Source: Tumebacillus amylolyticus (lineage in GTDB: Bacteria; Bacillota; Bacilli; Tumebacillales; Tumebacillaceae). Taken from it: a stretch of 64,000 nt of DNA. Shown piece after piece: positions 1-7,721 of the stretch; the first letter of the stretch is position 1, and each line of letters begins with the position of its first letter. The notes below the pieces were generated by a model, which had not been told where the DNA came from, searched no databases, and saw only the letters and a list, made by a program, of their open reading frames with translations. The position numbers were made by a program, and so were the translations under genes. The stretch is from assembly GCF_016722965.1 (NCBI RefSeq), contig NZ_JAEQNB010000003.1:310001-374000 (forward strand), read 5' to 3'.

Positions 1-496
1 TAAGAATATCTGGAACTAACGAATTATCTGGGTATTGCCTCTCGGTAACTCCTACAAAGTTATCAAGCGTAGTATCTAAAAAACCTTCAACGTTTTCCAT
101 CACTACATACTTAGGCTGAATGTCATTAATCAACCTAACATACTCCTTGAACAATTGATTACGTGGGTCATTTTTGTCTCTCCTACCTGCACGACTAAAC
201 CCCTGACAAGGTGGTCCACCAAAGACCGCATCAATTTCGGGAAATTCTTGTCCCTTAAACATTTGAAGACCTCGAATGGCTTTCTCCACTTTGTCTATAG
301 TCAGTTCCCTAATGTCCGCTCGCTCAAAATGCGTGTTCACACCGTCGATAAGGCCGAGTTGTTTATGTCTTTCCGTATAGGTTTTTTTCACATCTTCATT
401 GATATCACTAGAAAAAACGATATGAAATCCTGCTTGGAGGATCCCTTCACTCATCCCTCCTGCACCACAAAATAAATCGATTGCTAACGGCTTCAT
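1..496 (-). CDS. DNA (cytosine-5-)-methyltransferase, N-terminal part (cut by window edge)
   Basis: The frame starts at ATG 496 behind an AGAGGTG ribosome site and runs off the left edge without a stop, so about 165 residues are visible. Motif I (FCGAGGMSEG, residues 9-18), motif IV with the catalytic Pro-Cys (GGPPCQGFS, 93-101) and motif VI (ENVEGF, 134-139) occur in the normal order for a C5 methyltransferase. The enzyme would methylate cytosine at a sequence set by a recognition domain that lies outside the window. The DNA is clearly AT-richer (about 40% GC in lines counted by eye) than most of the window, which suggests horizontal transfer. Whether it belongs to a restriction system, a phage or is solitary cannot be seen here. 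Confidence 0.93.
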   Translation of the reverse strand, partial: MKPLAIDLFCGAGGMSEGILQAGFHIVFSSDINEDVKKTYTERHKQLGLIDGVNTHFERADIRELTIDKVEKAIRGLQMFKGQEFPEIDAVFGGPPCQGFSRAGRRDKNDPRNQLFKEYVRLINDIQPKYVVMENVEGFLDTTLDNFVGVTERQYPDNSLVPDIL

Positions 497-678
497 GTCT
501 GACACCTCTTGTTTTTGATTCGAACGTACTTTCGGTTACTGCCTATTATCCTAGAAAACCATCGATTTGTCCAGGCCTAAATCATAGCATTTTATGACAC
601 CCAATAATTCTGATATATAACCTGTTCTTTCGATCAAATAAAGGCAATTCTAGTTATTGAACTCCTAGCAAAAACAGC

Positions 679-710
679 AAAAAGCCGAACCAGATTGGCT
701 CAGCTTTTTT
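679..710 (-). terminator. Intrinsic terminator of the HTH-TPR regulator gene
   Basis: An imperfect hairpin (AAAAAGC...GCTTTTTT) lies just past the stop of the gene ending at 763 and is followed on the minus strand by a T-rich run. The remaining 497-678 stretch is AT-rich and shows no gene; it should hold the methyltransferase promoter. Confidence 0.55.
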
Positions 711-762
711 AGTAACAGCATTTCTATGAATTGGTATGACGCCACCAACTAATTTGCGCTAT

Positions 763-2049
763 TTAAAGCACCACCCCGCGCCTCTCCTTCCTCCGCCCCA
801 ACCACATCTCATTCATCGCCCTCAACGCATTCCTACAATCATTTCCCTCATCATACAACCTCGACAACTCAAACATCGTCTCCTCATACTCCGCCTGACA
901 ATCCGTCAACTTAAAGCAATCCGCCGCCTGCGTCAAATACTTCACTGCAACCGCCTGCTGATTCCTCACCTTCGCGATCCCGGCCAGCGTCCTCGAAACC
1001 CACGCTTGATACAAATGCACCGTCGGCAGCAGAACTTTCGCCCCCTGACACGCCTCCTCAGCCAAATCGAGCTTCCCATCCAACAGATAAGTCCTCCCCA
1101 GCTCCGTCAGCGCGATCCCTGCGTCTTCCTCTCGCTTCATACCCCGGAACTCCGCTACAGCTCCACGAAGCGCCTCTACCGCCTTGTCATACTTCCCCTT
1201 CTCCCTCTGCAGAACGGCGAGACGTACTTCAAGCACCAACTTCTCCCCACGGTCATTGATCCGCTCATAACACCACGTCGCCCGCTGTGCAAAGTCTGTC
1301 GCCTGCTCATACTCCCCCGCCTCATGCGAAGTCTGCGCGAGCTTCATGTACAGCGACCCCAACCCCTGCAAATCCTCCCGCTCATTAAAAATCGGCACAG
1401 CCAATTGCAGAGTCACCACCGATTGCTTCGTCTGCCCAGCTTTCAACTGCACCTCACCCAACGTCAGCAACAACGAGCATTGCAGATGAACATCCTTCAC
1501 CTCATACATCCGCAACTGATCCAATGCCTTAGACAGATAATGCTCCGCGATCTGATACCGCCGTCTCTTCAACTCAATCTGCCCGAGCATGTACATCACC
1601 CGTACAGCCATGATCGGGCTGCCACTGTTCGAATTCGCGTAGTCCAGCAGTTGCTCAAACTGCTCCTCTGCTTCCTTCAACATGTTCAACTGCAAGAGAC
1701 AGAACCCGTAATCATATCGGATCATAAAAAAATCGAGCTTCCCGTTGTTTCGCTCGATGACATTTTTAAGCATAGGCAGTGCAACCGAGTACTCTCCGGA
1801 GGACAAAATCCCCTTCGCCAGCCGGTACTCGCTGATGAGTACTAAGTTCAACTCCAAGTTCCCGATCAGCTCATCCACCGGAATCTCCAACTTCTCAGCC
1901 AACTTCCCAAGAATATGATAGGAAGGTCTCGCTTTATCCCCCTCTACCTGTGAAAGCATAGACGGCGTACAAATGCCCTCCGCAAGTTGAGTCTGCGTCA
2001 GCCCTTTCTTCATCCGTAATAGTCGTAAACGTTGCCCGAATGTTTCCAT
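763..2049 (-). CDS. XRE-family HTH regulator with C-terminal TPR array (RRNPP-like)
   Basis: A 428-residue cytoplasmic protein. Residues 6-62 form a clear XRE/Cro helix-turn-helix (LRLLRMKKGLTQTQLAEG, then PSMLSQVEGDKARPS), and the remainder is helical repeats resembling tetratricopeptide repeats. This HTH plus TPR layout is that of the RRNPP regulators (PlcR, NprR, AimR, PrgX), which bind short imported peptides. The start ATG at 2049 follows AGGAGTG. No small peptide gene was found directly downstream, unlike the neighbouring regulator at 2389-3576. An inverted repeat at 2127-2157 lies in its upstream region and could be an operator. The target genes and ligand are unknown. Confidence 0.85.
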   Translation of the reverse strand: METFGQRLRLLRMKKGLTQTQLAEGICTPSMLSQVEGDKARPSYHILGKLAEKLEIPVDELIGNLELNLVLISEYRLAKGILSSGEYSVALPMLKNVIERNNGKLDFFMIRYDYGFCLLQLNMLKEAEEQFEQLLDYANSNSGSPIMAVRVMYMLGQIELKRRRYQIAEHYLSKALDQLRMYEVKDVHLQCSLLLTLGEVQLKAGQTKQSVVTLQLAVPIFNEREDLQGLGSLYMKLAQTSHEAGEYEQATDFAQRATWCYERINDRGEKLVLEVRLAVLQREKGKYDKAVEALRGAVAEFRGMKREEDAGIALTELGRTYLLDGKLDLAEEACQGAKVLLPTVHLYQAWVSRTLAGIAKVRNQQAVAVKYLTQAADCFKLTDCQAEYEETMFELSRLYDEGNDCRNALRAMNEMWLGRRKERRGVVL

Positions 2050-2126
2050 GTGATCACTCCTATTATTTATCTCTTGTAATCACAATAAAGCAACAGGTCA
2101 TAAAATTGATTTCTATTCGTTTACAA

Positions 2127-2157
2127 ATTGTTGCCATGTTTGTATTGAACCAACAAT
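2127..2157. promoter_or_regulatory. Inverted repeat upstream of the HTH-TPR gene, possible operator
   Basis: Seven-base arms ATTGTTG (2127-2133) and CAACAAT (2151-2157) are separated by 17 bases, in the leader between the peptide-gene terminator and the start at 2049. The spacing and position suit a dimeric regulator, but nothing else supports it. Confidence 0.3.
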
Positions 2158-2202
2158 CACTAATAGTACTACAAGTACCACTTCCGCCCCTCAACAAAAT
2201 AA

Positions 2203-2233
2203 AGCTCCTCGCAAATGACTTTTGCGAGGAGCT
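2203..2233 (-). terminator. Terminator of the regulator-peptide transcript
   Basis: A perfect 13-bp stem (AGCTCCTCGCAAA / TTTGCGAGGAGCT) with a 5-base loop lies 27 bases past the stop of the 42-residue peptide gene. It is followed on the minus strand by TTATTTTG. It separates the peptide cassette from the next regulator gene. Confidence 0.8.
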
Positions 2234-2260
2234 ATTTCGAATCAACAGCTTTCTACTTGC

Positions 2261-2389
2261 CTACTGATAGAACACAATACTCAACGGCTCAGGCGGTCTC
2301 CAATCAGCCGTTTTGTTTGTGTAGCCAATCGTGCACAGAAGTCCCGCTACTGCCACAAGCAGCAGGCCCGCAGTGATTTTTTTCTTCAT
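2261..2389 (-). CDS. Putative secreted signalling peptide precursor (Phr/AimP/NprX-like), 42 aa
   Basis: A 42-residue frame whose ATG (2389-2387) shares its A with the TGA stop (2391-2389) of the upstream regulator and has its own strong site, GAGGAGGGG, inside that gene's 3' end. The product has a Lys-rich N-terminus (MKKK), a hydrophobic core (ITAGLLLVAVAGLLCTIGY) and a short polar tail ending PPEPLSIVFYQ. This matches the build of RRNPP peptide precursors, which are exported, trimmed and re-imported, with the active 5-8 residues usually at the C-terminus. The gene is followed at once by a perfect terminator, so regulator and peptide form a closed two-gene cassette. The exact mature peptide is not knowable from sequence; the last six to eight residues are the best guess. 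The single Cys is not in a proper lipobox. Confidence 0.75.
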   Translation of the reverse strand: MKKKITAGLLLVAVAGLLCTIGYTNKTADWRPPEPLSIVFYQ

Positions 2390-3576
2390 CAGAACCCCTC
2401 CTCATCAAGAAACTCACTTTTTGTATTTGAGTAAATTCGAACTTTTTCATAGTACCGAATCGCTGAATCAGCATCACCTTTCAGATAATAATATTCCATG
2501 AGGCACTTGCAAGCCCAGTGACGAACTTGATAACTCATATCCTTATTGTTTGCCACAGACTCAGCGATAGAAGGTTCATCAGCGGCAACGGAATACATAA
2601 TTTTGAGTCTTCCCGAGAAGTCAGGGAAGTCTTTCGCAAGTGTTTCGTACTCCTTTACGATCTCAACGACCTTTTGATAGTCACGCTTTTTCATCAGAGC
2701 TTTGACGTAATCTTTTACTACATGGATCAGGATATCGTCGTACTCCCGTATACCATCGATCGCGGAACGTAACACCTCTGAGGACTTATCATAGTTCCCT
2801 AAGAGATACTCGATATACGCTACATTAATGAGTGCTGTGCCAATCTGCTTTTCATTATCAGTTTTCTGGAAGAATTCAAGAGCACGATATGCATGTGCTT
2901 TTGCAAGGTCCAGATTTCCGCGTTCCTCTTGCATCTTCATACGAGCACTTTGAGCCAGCCCTAATGCCTCTGGATGATCAGCGAATACACCTTCCACGAG
3001 AGACAGCATGTCCTCAATGCCTGTATACTCTTTTCGAATGATATGAGTAATCATCAGGTTCGCAGTAACAAGGTGAAGGAGGTGGCTATCACCATAATCC
3101 GTTTGTAACGTCTTCGCGTAGTCCAATGCTCGTAACCAGGTTCGATGGGCCTCTTCGTAATTCATTTGCAGATACTGGACACGTCCTAAATTATTTAGAC
3201 TGTACGCACGTTCAGTAGCCCCGAAAGCAACCCCCATAAGCTCTGTTGCAAGTTTATTGGCTCTTGCTAGTGTGGTTTTGGTTCTTCGTTTCCCGTTTAG
3301 TAAAACTTGCAAATCTTGCTCCTGCTTCACCGTATCCTTCTGCTTCAACCGCTCAACTGTAACCCCTAACCCATGCGCGATCCTTTCCAACATCGCAGGA
3401 GAAATCGGCCTCTCCCCCGTGGTCATTAGTCGCAGATATTCGCGACTGATCCCCAGACGAGAAGCAAAGCCCCGAATGGTAAAAGCATCGCCTTTCTCGT
3501 TCATAAGTTCTAGAATCCGTCGAACCAGAGGAATCCGGTTCAGATCGGTATCTAGTATATGCTCAACAGTAGACAT
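2389..3576 (-). CDS. HTH-TPR peptide-sensing regulator (RRNPP family, AimR/NprR-like)
   Basis: A 395-residue protein with an N-terminal helix-turn-helix at about residues 30-80 (FASRLGISREYLRLMTTGE then ISPAMLERIAHGLGV), followed by helical TPR-type repeats to the C-terminus. The length and layout fit AimR and related Rap/NprR/PlcR-type receptors. The start ATG 3576 follows GGAGGT with 8-base spacing. It overlaps by one base a 42-residue secreted peptide gene, the classical arrangement for a receptor and its cognate signal. The upstream 267 bases are strongly AT-rich and contain TATAAT-like boxes but no convincing -35. I infer that the peptide modulates DNA binding; targets are not visible, though the neighbouring methyltransferase and regulator are candidates. 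Confidence 0.85.
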   Translation of the reverse strand: MSTVEHILDTDLNRIPLVRRILELMNEKGDAFTIRGFASRLGISREYLRLMTTGERPISPAMLERIAHGLGVTVERLKQKDTVKQEQDLQVLLNGKRRTKTTLARANKLATELMGVAFGATERAYSLNNLGRVQYLQMNYEEAHRTWLRALDYAKTLQTDYGDSHLLHLVTANLMITHIIRKEYTGIEDMLSLVEGVFADHPEALGLAQSARMKMQEERGNLDLAKAHAYRALEFFQKTDNEKQIGTALINVAYIEYLLGNYDKSSEVLRSAIDGIREYDDILIHVVKDYVKALMKKRDYQKVVEIVKEYETLAKDFPDFSGRLKIMYSVAADEPSIAESVANNKDMSYQVRHWACKCLMEYYYLKGDADSAIRYYEKVRIYSNTKSEFLDEEGF

Positions 3577-3773
3577 CGAAATTGACCTCCGACGAGTCTT
3601 ATAAAAACCATAAATAAACTTTGAATAATCACAACTCCATAATTATAATCATTCCCACCCAATTTGCATATATAATTCAGACGACAAGTACAATAGACTG
3701 ATACTTTTATTTATATAGTTAAAATAATTATACTCCCGTGTAATCCAAGACCCATTCTCAGAAACACTTCAAC

Positions 3774-3811
3774 AAAAAAGCCGGCCCCCTCATCCGAGGA
3801 GACCAGCTTTT
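3774..3811 (-). terminator. Terminator of first acyltransferase gene
   Basis: A GC-rich hairpin (AAAAGCTGG...CCGGCTTTTTT on the minus strand) lies 33 bases past the stop at 3844. The rest of 3577-3843 is AT-rich and appears to be promoter DNA for the regulator starting at 3576. Confidence 0.75.
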
Positions 3812-3843
3812 CATTCCAAAAATACAATCCAACCTACCTACCC

Positions 3844-5028
3844 CTACACCCCGCCGCCCTTCAACCCCGACGGCCCCGCAGGCACAGCCTCGACAGACCC
3901 GACCTTCTTCTTCCTCCCTCCCGCAGTACCCACCAGTAGAGACCCAACTACTGGCACCTTACTAATAACCATCGTCGCCACCAACGACAGCCCCACACAC
4001 CCAACTACCGCCACGGCGACCTTCCCTACCGGAAACACTCCCGGCATCCACTTGTTCACCTGATAATACAACTTGTCCAAGAAGAACACGTGCATCAAAT
4101 AAGTCCCATACGAATACTTCCCAAGCAGATTCGAAACCTTCGTAGCCCAATTCTCCCGCACGCTCATCCGCATCGCCACCTGATACAGCAACACGAACGC
4201 CGACAGCGTGAACAAAATCATCGAAGCCTTAAACGAATGCGAGACCCCGAGGTCCATCGTGCCGCCCTGAATCCCCTTCGACAGCTCCAACGTCACCCAC
4301 CCAAGCGTCAGGCCAAACACATACAGGTTCCATCTCTGCATCCTCGCCACCCAAGCCCGCCACTTGCCAATCGACATCGCAGCGACCCCGCCGAGCACGA
4401 AGTACAGATACCAAACCACAAACGTCCGATCCAAATGATGCAGCACGCCGCGAATCCCGAACACATCCGATTTCCACTGCCCGCTGTGCCCGATCACCCA
4501 CTCCGTCCCCCAGATAAACACGCCAACCAACACGACGAGGAACGAAATGAGCACTCTCTCCCGACTCATCACCGGCTGCAACTTCTGAAACGCCCGGCGA
4601 AACACCGGATACAGCAGATAAAACTGGAAGATCATCGCCACAAACCACAGATGATACGCCCCCGAGCCTGTCAAAAACACGCTCGGAAACTCCCGCCACG
4701 TATGCGCCGCATGATCTGCGCCCCAGAAATAGTAGTAATACACCGTAAACGCCAGATAAGGCACAATCACTTCGCGCACCCGCTTGACCAGGTACGACCC
4801 GACCTTCAACTCTTCGTAGTAGTTATAAAAAATCACAAGTCCCGTCATAAACACAAACAGCGGCACGGCAAACTTCACCAAGTTGAACAGCACACCCAAC
4901 CCCATCAGATCGGACGCCTGCACACCCTCGCTGCGAGAAAACATCCCAATCGCATGCTGCACGACCACCCCGATGAACGCAAGGGCGCGCAGATGCGGAA
5001 TTTCATGCAACCTCAATTTCTTGTTCAT
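3844..5028 (-). CDS. Acyltransferase 3 family membrane protein (OafA-like)
   Basis: A 394-residue integral membrane protein of the acyltransferase-3 family, which moves acyl groups across the membrane onto surface polysaccharides or lipids. It starts with the family hallmark HLRALAFIGVVVQHAIGMF, including the conserved Arg and His, and has about ten hydrophobic segments. ATG 5028 was chosen because GGAGAGTGG precedes it and the protein then aligns end to end with its paralogue at 7720-8901. The longer frame to 5148 adds 40 residues of non-membrane character and would run into the neighbouring terminator. Acceptor and acyl donor are unknown. It stands alone between terminators. Confidence 0.88.
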   Translation of the reverse strand: MNKKLRLHEIPHLRALAFIGVVVQHAIGMFSRSEGVQASDLMGLGVLFNLVKFAVPLFVFMTGLVIFYNYYEELKVGSYLVKRVREVIVPYLAFTVYYYYFWGADHAAHTWREFPSVFLTGSGAYHLWFVAMIFQFYLLYPVFRRAFQKLQPVMSRERVLISFLVVLVGVFIWGTEWVIGHSGQWKSDVFGIRGVLHHLDRTFVVWYLYFVLGGVAAMSIGKWRAWVARMQRWNLYVFGLTLGWVTLELSKGIQGGTMDLGVSHSFKASMILFTLSAFVLLYQVAMRMSVRENWATKVSNLLGKYSYGTYLMHVFFLDKLYYQVNKWMPGVFPVGKVAVAVVGCVGLSLVATMVISKVPVVGSLLVGTAGGRKKKVGSVEAVPAGPSGLKGGGV

Positions 5029-5108
5029 ATCCACTCTCCACGACATTTTTCTGCAAAAATTGACCCCTCTAGTGTAGTCGCAATCCCCCCGCGCTTCAAT
5101 CCCCCATG

Positions 5109-5144
5109 AAAAAACGCCCCGACCCGCAAAGGGCCGAGACGTTT
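5109..5144 (-). terminator. Terminator of chemotaxis receptor gene
   Basis: The minus strand reads AACGTCTCGGCCC, a short loop, then GGGTCGGGGCGTTTTTTC, a stem with a few G-U pairs and a T run just past the stop at 5150. Confidence 0.75.
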
Positions 5145-5149
5145 CCACG

Positions 5150-6451
5150 TCACACTTTGAATTTCTTGATCATGCCGTCCAAGAGCTCCGCCATCTCGGC
5201 AAGGGACGACGACGAAGCGGTGATCTCCTGCATCGAAGCGAGTTGCTGTTCACTCGACACCGAGACGCTCTGCGTCGCTTCGGCCGTTTGTTCCGTCACG
5301 ACCTTGATCGTGTCAACTGAATGCAACACTTGGTCCGCGCCGGCCGACATCTGTTGCACGGCGGCGGAGACCTCTTGGATTTGCGTGGACACTTCGGCCA
5401 CCACGCCTTTGATCTTCTCGAACGAAGTCCCGGCGTCATGGACGACTTGAATCCCGACCGTCACTTCCTCAGTTCCTTGTTTCATCGCGTCGACCGCTTT
5501 CTGAATCTCGTTCTGGATGCTGTGGATGTACTCCGCGATCCGGTGCGCGGAGTGGGTGGACTGCTCCGCCAATTTGCGAACTTCATCTGCAACCACCGCA
5601 AACCCGCGCCCATGCTCCCCCGCCCGCGCCGCTTCGATGGCGGCATTGAGGGCGAGCAGATTCGTTTGCGAGGAGAGGCCTTCGATGGTGGCGACGATCT
5701 GGCCGATATTTTTCGCTTGCTCGCTCAAGTTCTGAATGTTCTCCGCCGAGATGCTCACGCCGGCCGAGATGGAGTGCATCTGTTGGATCGCTTTCTGAAT
5801 CGAGTCCGTGCCTTCCTGCGCAACGGCAGACGCTTGGATGGAGATCGAGGTGACCCCTTGCGAGCTCGCCGCGATTTGTTGGATGCCGAGCGTCAATTCG
5901 CGGACCGTTTGGTCCGTTTCCTCGATGCTTCGGACTTGCTTGTCGGTGCCGTCTGCGAGTTCTTGCATGATGACGGCCGAATGCTCGGCGGCATGCGCAG
6001 ATTGTTGCGCGGAGGCATAGAGCTGTTCGGCAGACGACGCCACCTGCACGGCGGCTCCTTCGACTTCTCCGATCAGACCGCGCAGAGTTCTCGTCATCAC
6101 GTTGATGGAGGCCGCCAGATCGCCGATCTCGTCACGGTTTTTGAGTTGGATCTCCTCCGCCGTCAAATCGCCCAACGCAATGTGATCGATCCGCTTCGAG
6201 ACAACCCGAATCGGCTTCACGATGATGCGCGCCAGAACCGAACCGATCACAACCAGCAACACCAACGTCACGATGCACAGCGTCGCCGTAATTACGATGT
6301 TCTGATGAATCAACGGCGCCACATCCCCGCCGGCTTCCGCAGTGCTGGCAATCTGCAGAAATCCTTCCGTGGACCCAACGCCAATGACCACAATCAAAAA
6401 GGCCACAATGAAATAACCGGCTAGCAACTTTCTTCGTATTGTAAATTTCAT
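5150..6451 (-). CDS. Methyl-accepting chemotaxis protein with minimal outer domain
   Basis: A 433-residue receptor. Two membrane segments (about 9-28 and 50-75) enclose only some 20-25 residues, so there is almost no extracellular sensor. A HAMP domain follows (about 76-130). The cytoplasmic signalling tip carries the canonical [18 protein letters not shown] and [17 protein letters not shown] stretches that bind CheW and CheA. With so small an outer loop it may sense membrane state or act with a partner protein. It is a single gene bounded by a terminator at 5109-5144; no other che genes are nearby. Confidence 0.92.
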   Translation of the reverse strand: MKFTIRRKLLAGYFIVAFLIVVIGVGSTEGFLQIASTAEAGGDVAPLIHQNIVITATLCIVTLVLLVVIGSVLARIIVKPIRVVSKRIDHIALGDLTAEEIQLKNRDEIGDLAASINVMTRTLRGLIGEVEGAAVQVASSAEQLYASAQQSAHAAEHSAVIMQELADGTDKQVRSIEETDQTVRELTLGIQQIAASSQGVTSISIQASAVAQEGTDSIQKAIQQMHSISAGVSISAENIQNLSEQAKNIGQIVATIEGLSSQTNLLALNAAIEAARAGEHGRGFAVVADEVRKLAEQSTHSAHRIAEYIHSIQNEIQKAVDAMKQGTEEVTVGIQVVHDAGTSFEKIKGVVAEVSTQIQEVSAAVQQMSAGADQVLHSVDTIKVVTEQTAEATQSVSVSSEQQLASMQEITASSSSLAEMAELLDGMIKKFKV

Positions 6452-6525
6452 CGTTCCCTACCCCTTCAACACCATTTTTGTACCATATCATCACTATATC
6501 ACGTCTTCATGAACTGTAGATTAAC

Positions 6526-6558
6526 GAAAAAAAGAGAGGGAGCTCTCCGCCCCCTCTC
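6526..6558 (-). terminator. Terminator of the 123-residue unknown gene
   Basis: The minus strand shows GAGAGGG arms around a short loop, followed by a seven-T run, directly past the stop at 6563. Confidence 0.75.
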
Positions 6559-6562
6559 TTCC

Positions 6563-6934
6563 CTATCCGCGCGCAACCTTGCCCAGATACCACGTATAAT
6601 GAAACACTTTGTACGCATTCTTGGGCGTGGAGATGAAATACTTGAGGTACAACTTGCGCTCGTTGTACACGCCGACTTCCACCGGCTTTCGGCTCCCGAT
6701 GCCCAACCGAGAGTTGAAGTTCACGAACCGCCACGTGCTCTCGTTGTCGCTGCTCTCCCCTTCGAGGAGCCGCCCGGTCTCGACGTCTTCGATCTCCTCG
6801 AACACGCACCGTACCGTCAACTTGCCGTCGCCGTCGTCCAGACAGAACTCCAACGGCTCGTTGTCATACACCATGACACTCCCGCTGTCCAACACCGAAT
6901 AATTCCCGACCTTCAATTCCACTTGACCCAGCAT
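6563..6934 (-). CDS. Conserved hypothetical protein, resembles DUF6864
   Basis: A 123-residue soluble, mostly beta-rich acidic protein with no signal peptide or membrane segment. The pattern (VGNYSVLDSGSVMVY near the N-terminus, NFNSRLGIGS in the middle, HYTWYLG near the end) reminds me of the DUF6864 family, recalled from memory. ATG 6934 was preferred over TTG 6940 because AGGGGGC then lies 8 bases upstream. It has its own terminator and no operon partner. Function unknown. Confidence 0.7.
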   Translation of the reverse strand: MLGQVELKVGNYSVLDSGSVMVYDNEPLEFCLDDGDGKLTVRCVFEEIEDVETGRLLEGESSDNESTWRFVNFNSRLGIGSRKPVEVGVYNERKLYLKYFISTPKNAYKVFHYTWYLGKVARG

Positions 6935-7018
6935 GCGCAAACGCCCCCTATCAATCTATCCTTCGAATTGGTAGAGTATATGCAAACGAAATCACAGCTA
7001 GTACGGGAGATGATCCAT

Positions 7019-7675
7019 TTGAAAAAAGCCCTGATCGCGGGAGCCACCGGACTCGTGGGAAGTCAACTCCTCCATGAACTCCTGCAACATCCCGAGTACG
7101 AGCGCGTCACCGTTCTGGTACGCCGCCCGCTCACGTTGCAACACCCGAAACTTCACCAGATCACCGTGAACTTCGACGACCTCGCCACCTCGGCCGCTGA
7201 CATCCAAGAAGCCCACCACATCTACTGCTGCCTCGGCACCACGATCAAACAAGCCGGGTCGCAGGACGCCTTTCGCAAGGTCGATTACAGCTACCCGCTG
7301 GAACTCGCGAAACTCGCCACGCAAAACGAACATGCCGAAAAATTCCTGATCATCACCGCGATGGGCTCCAACCCCCGCTCGAAAGTCTTCTACAACCGCG
7401 TCAAGGGCGAAGTCGAACGCGACCTCCAAGCCTTGCACCTGCCCTCTCTGCACATCTTCCGCCCCTCGCTCCTCCTCGGCGACCGACCGGAGTTTCGTTT
7501 GGGAGAGCGCATCGGCACCGTATTCGCCAAAGCTCTAACATTCGCCACTCCGAAAAAATACCGCGCCATCCAAGGCCGCACCGTCGCCCGCGCCATGCTT
7601 CGTATCGCGCTGGAAGCCCCCTCACAGGGCACGCGCGTCTACGAATCCGACCAACTCCAAACCCTTGGACGTTAG
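7019..7675 (+). CDS. NAD(P)-binding Rossmann oxidoreductase (atypical SDR)
   Basis: A 218-residue protein opening with the glycine-rich nucleotide loop GATGLVGSQLL at residues 7-17, followed by a Rossmann alpha/beta alternation and a conserved YNRVKGEVE segment where SDR proteins carry Tyr-x-x-x-Lys. Members of this NAD(P)H-binding group act as reductases, epimerases or flavin-type reductases; the substrate cannot be told. TTG 7019 is chosen because GGGAG lies 9 bases upstream and the protein then begins MKKALIAGATG, the usual form. ATG 7010 sits too close to that site, and ATG 6980 is possible but less likely. It converges on the acyltransferase at 7720. Confidence 0.82.
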   Translation: MKKALIAGATGLVGSQLLHELLQHPEYERVTVLVRRPLTLQHPKLHQITVNFDDLATSAADIQEAHHIYCCLGTTIKQAGSQDAFRKVDYSYPLELAKLATQNEHAEKFLIITAMGSNPRSKVFYNRVKGEVERDLQALHLPSLHIFRPSLLLGDRPEFRLGERIGTVFAKALTFATPKKYRAIQGRTVARAMLRIALEAPSQGTRVYESDQLQTLGR

Positions 7676-7721
7676 AAAAAAAAGCCGCCCACGCGCCCGC
7701 GCGTGTTCGGCTTCTTTTTTT
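7676..7721. terminator. Bidirectional terminator
   Basis: A run of eight A, a GC-rich hairpin (AAGCCG...CGGCTT with an inner CGCGC stem) and a seven-T run lie between converging genes ending at 7675 and 7720. Confidence 0.8.

Noticed and set aside
155-475. 106-residue plus-strand frame over the methyltransferase
   Set aside because: It is antisense to a frame carrying clear C5-methyltransferase motifs and has no ribosome site or recognisable domain.
4090-5109. Long plus-strand frame opposite the first acyltransferase
   Set aside because: Arg/His/Pro-rich shadow frame typical of antisense of GC-rich membrane-protein genes.
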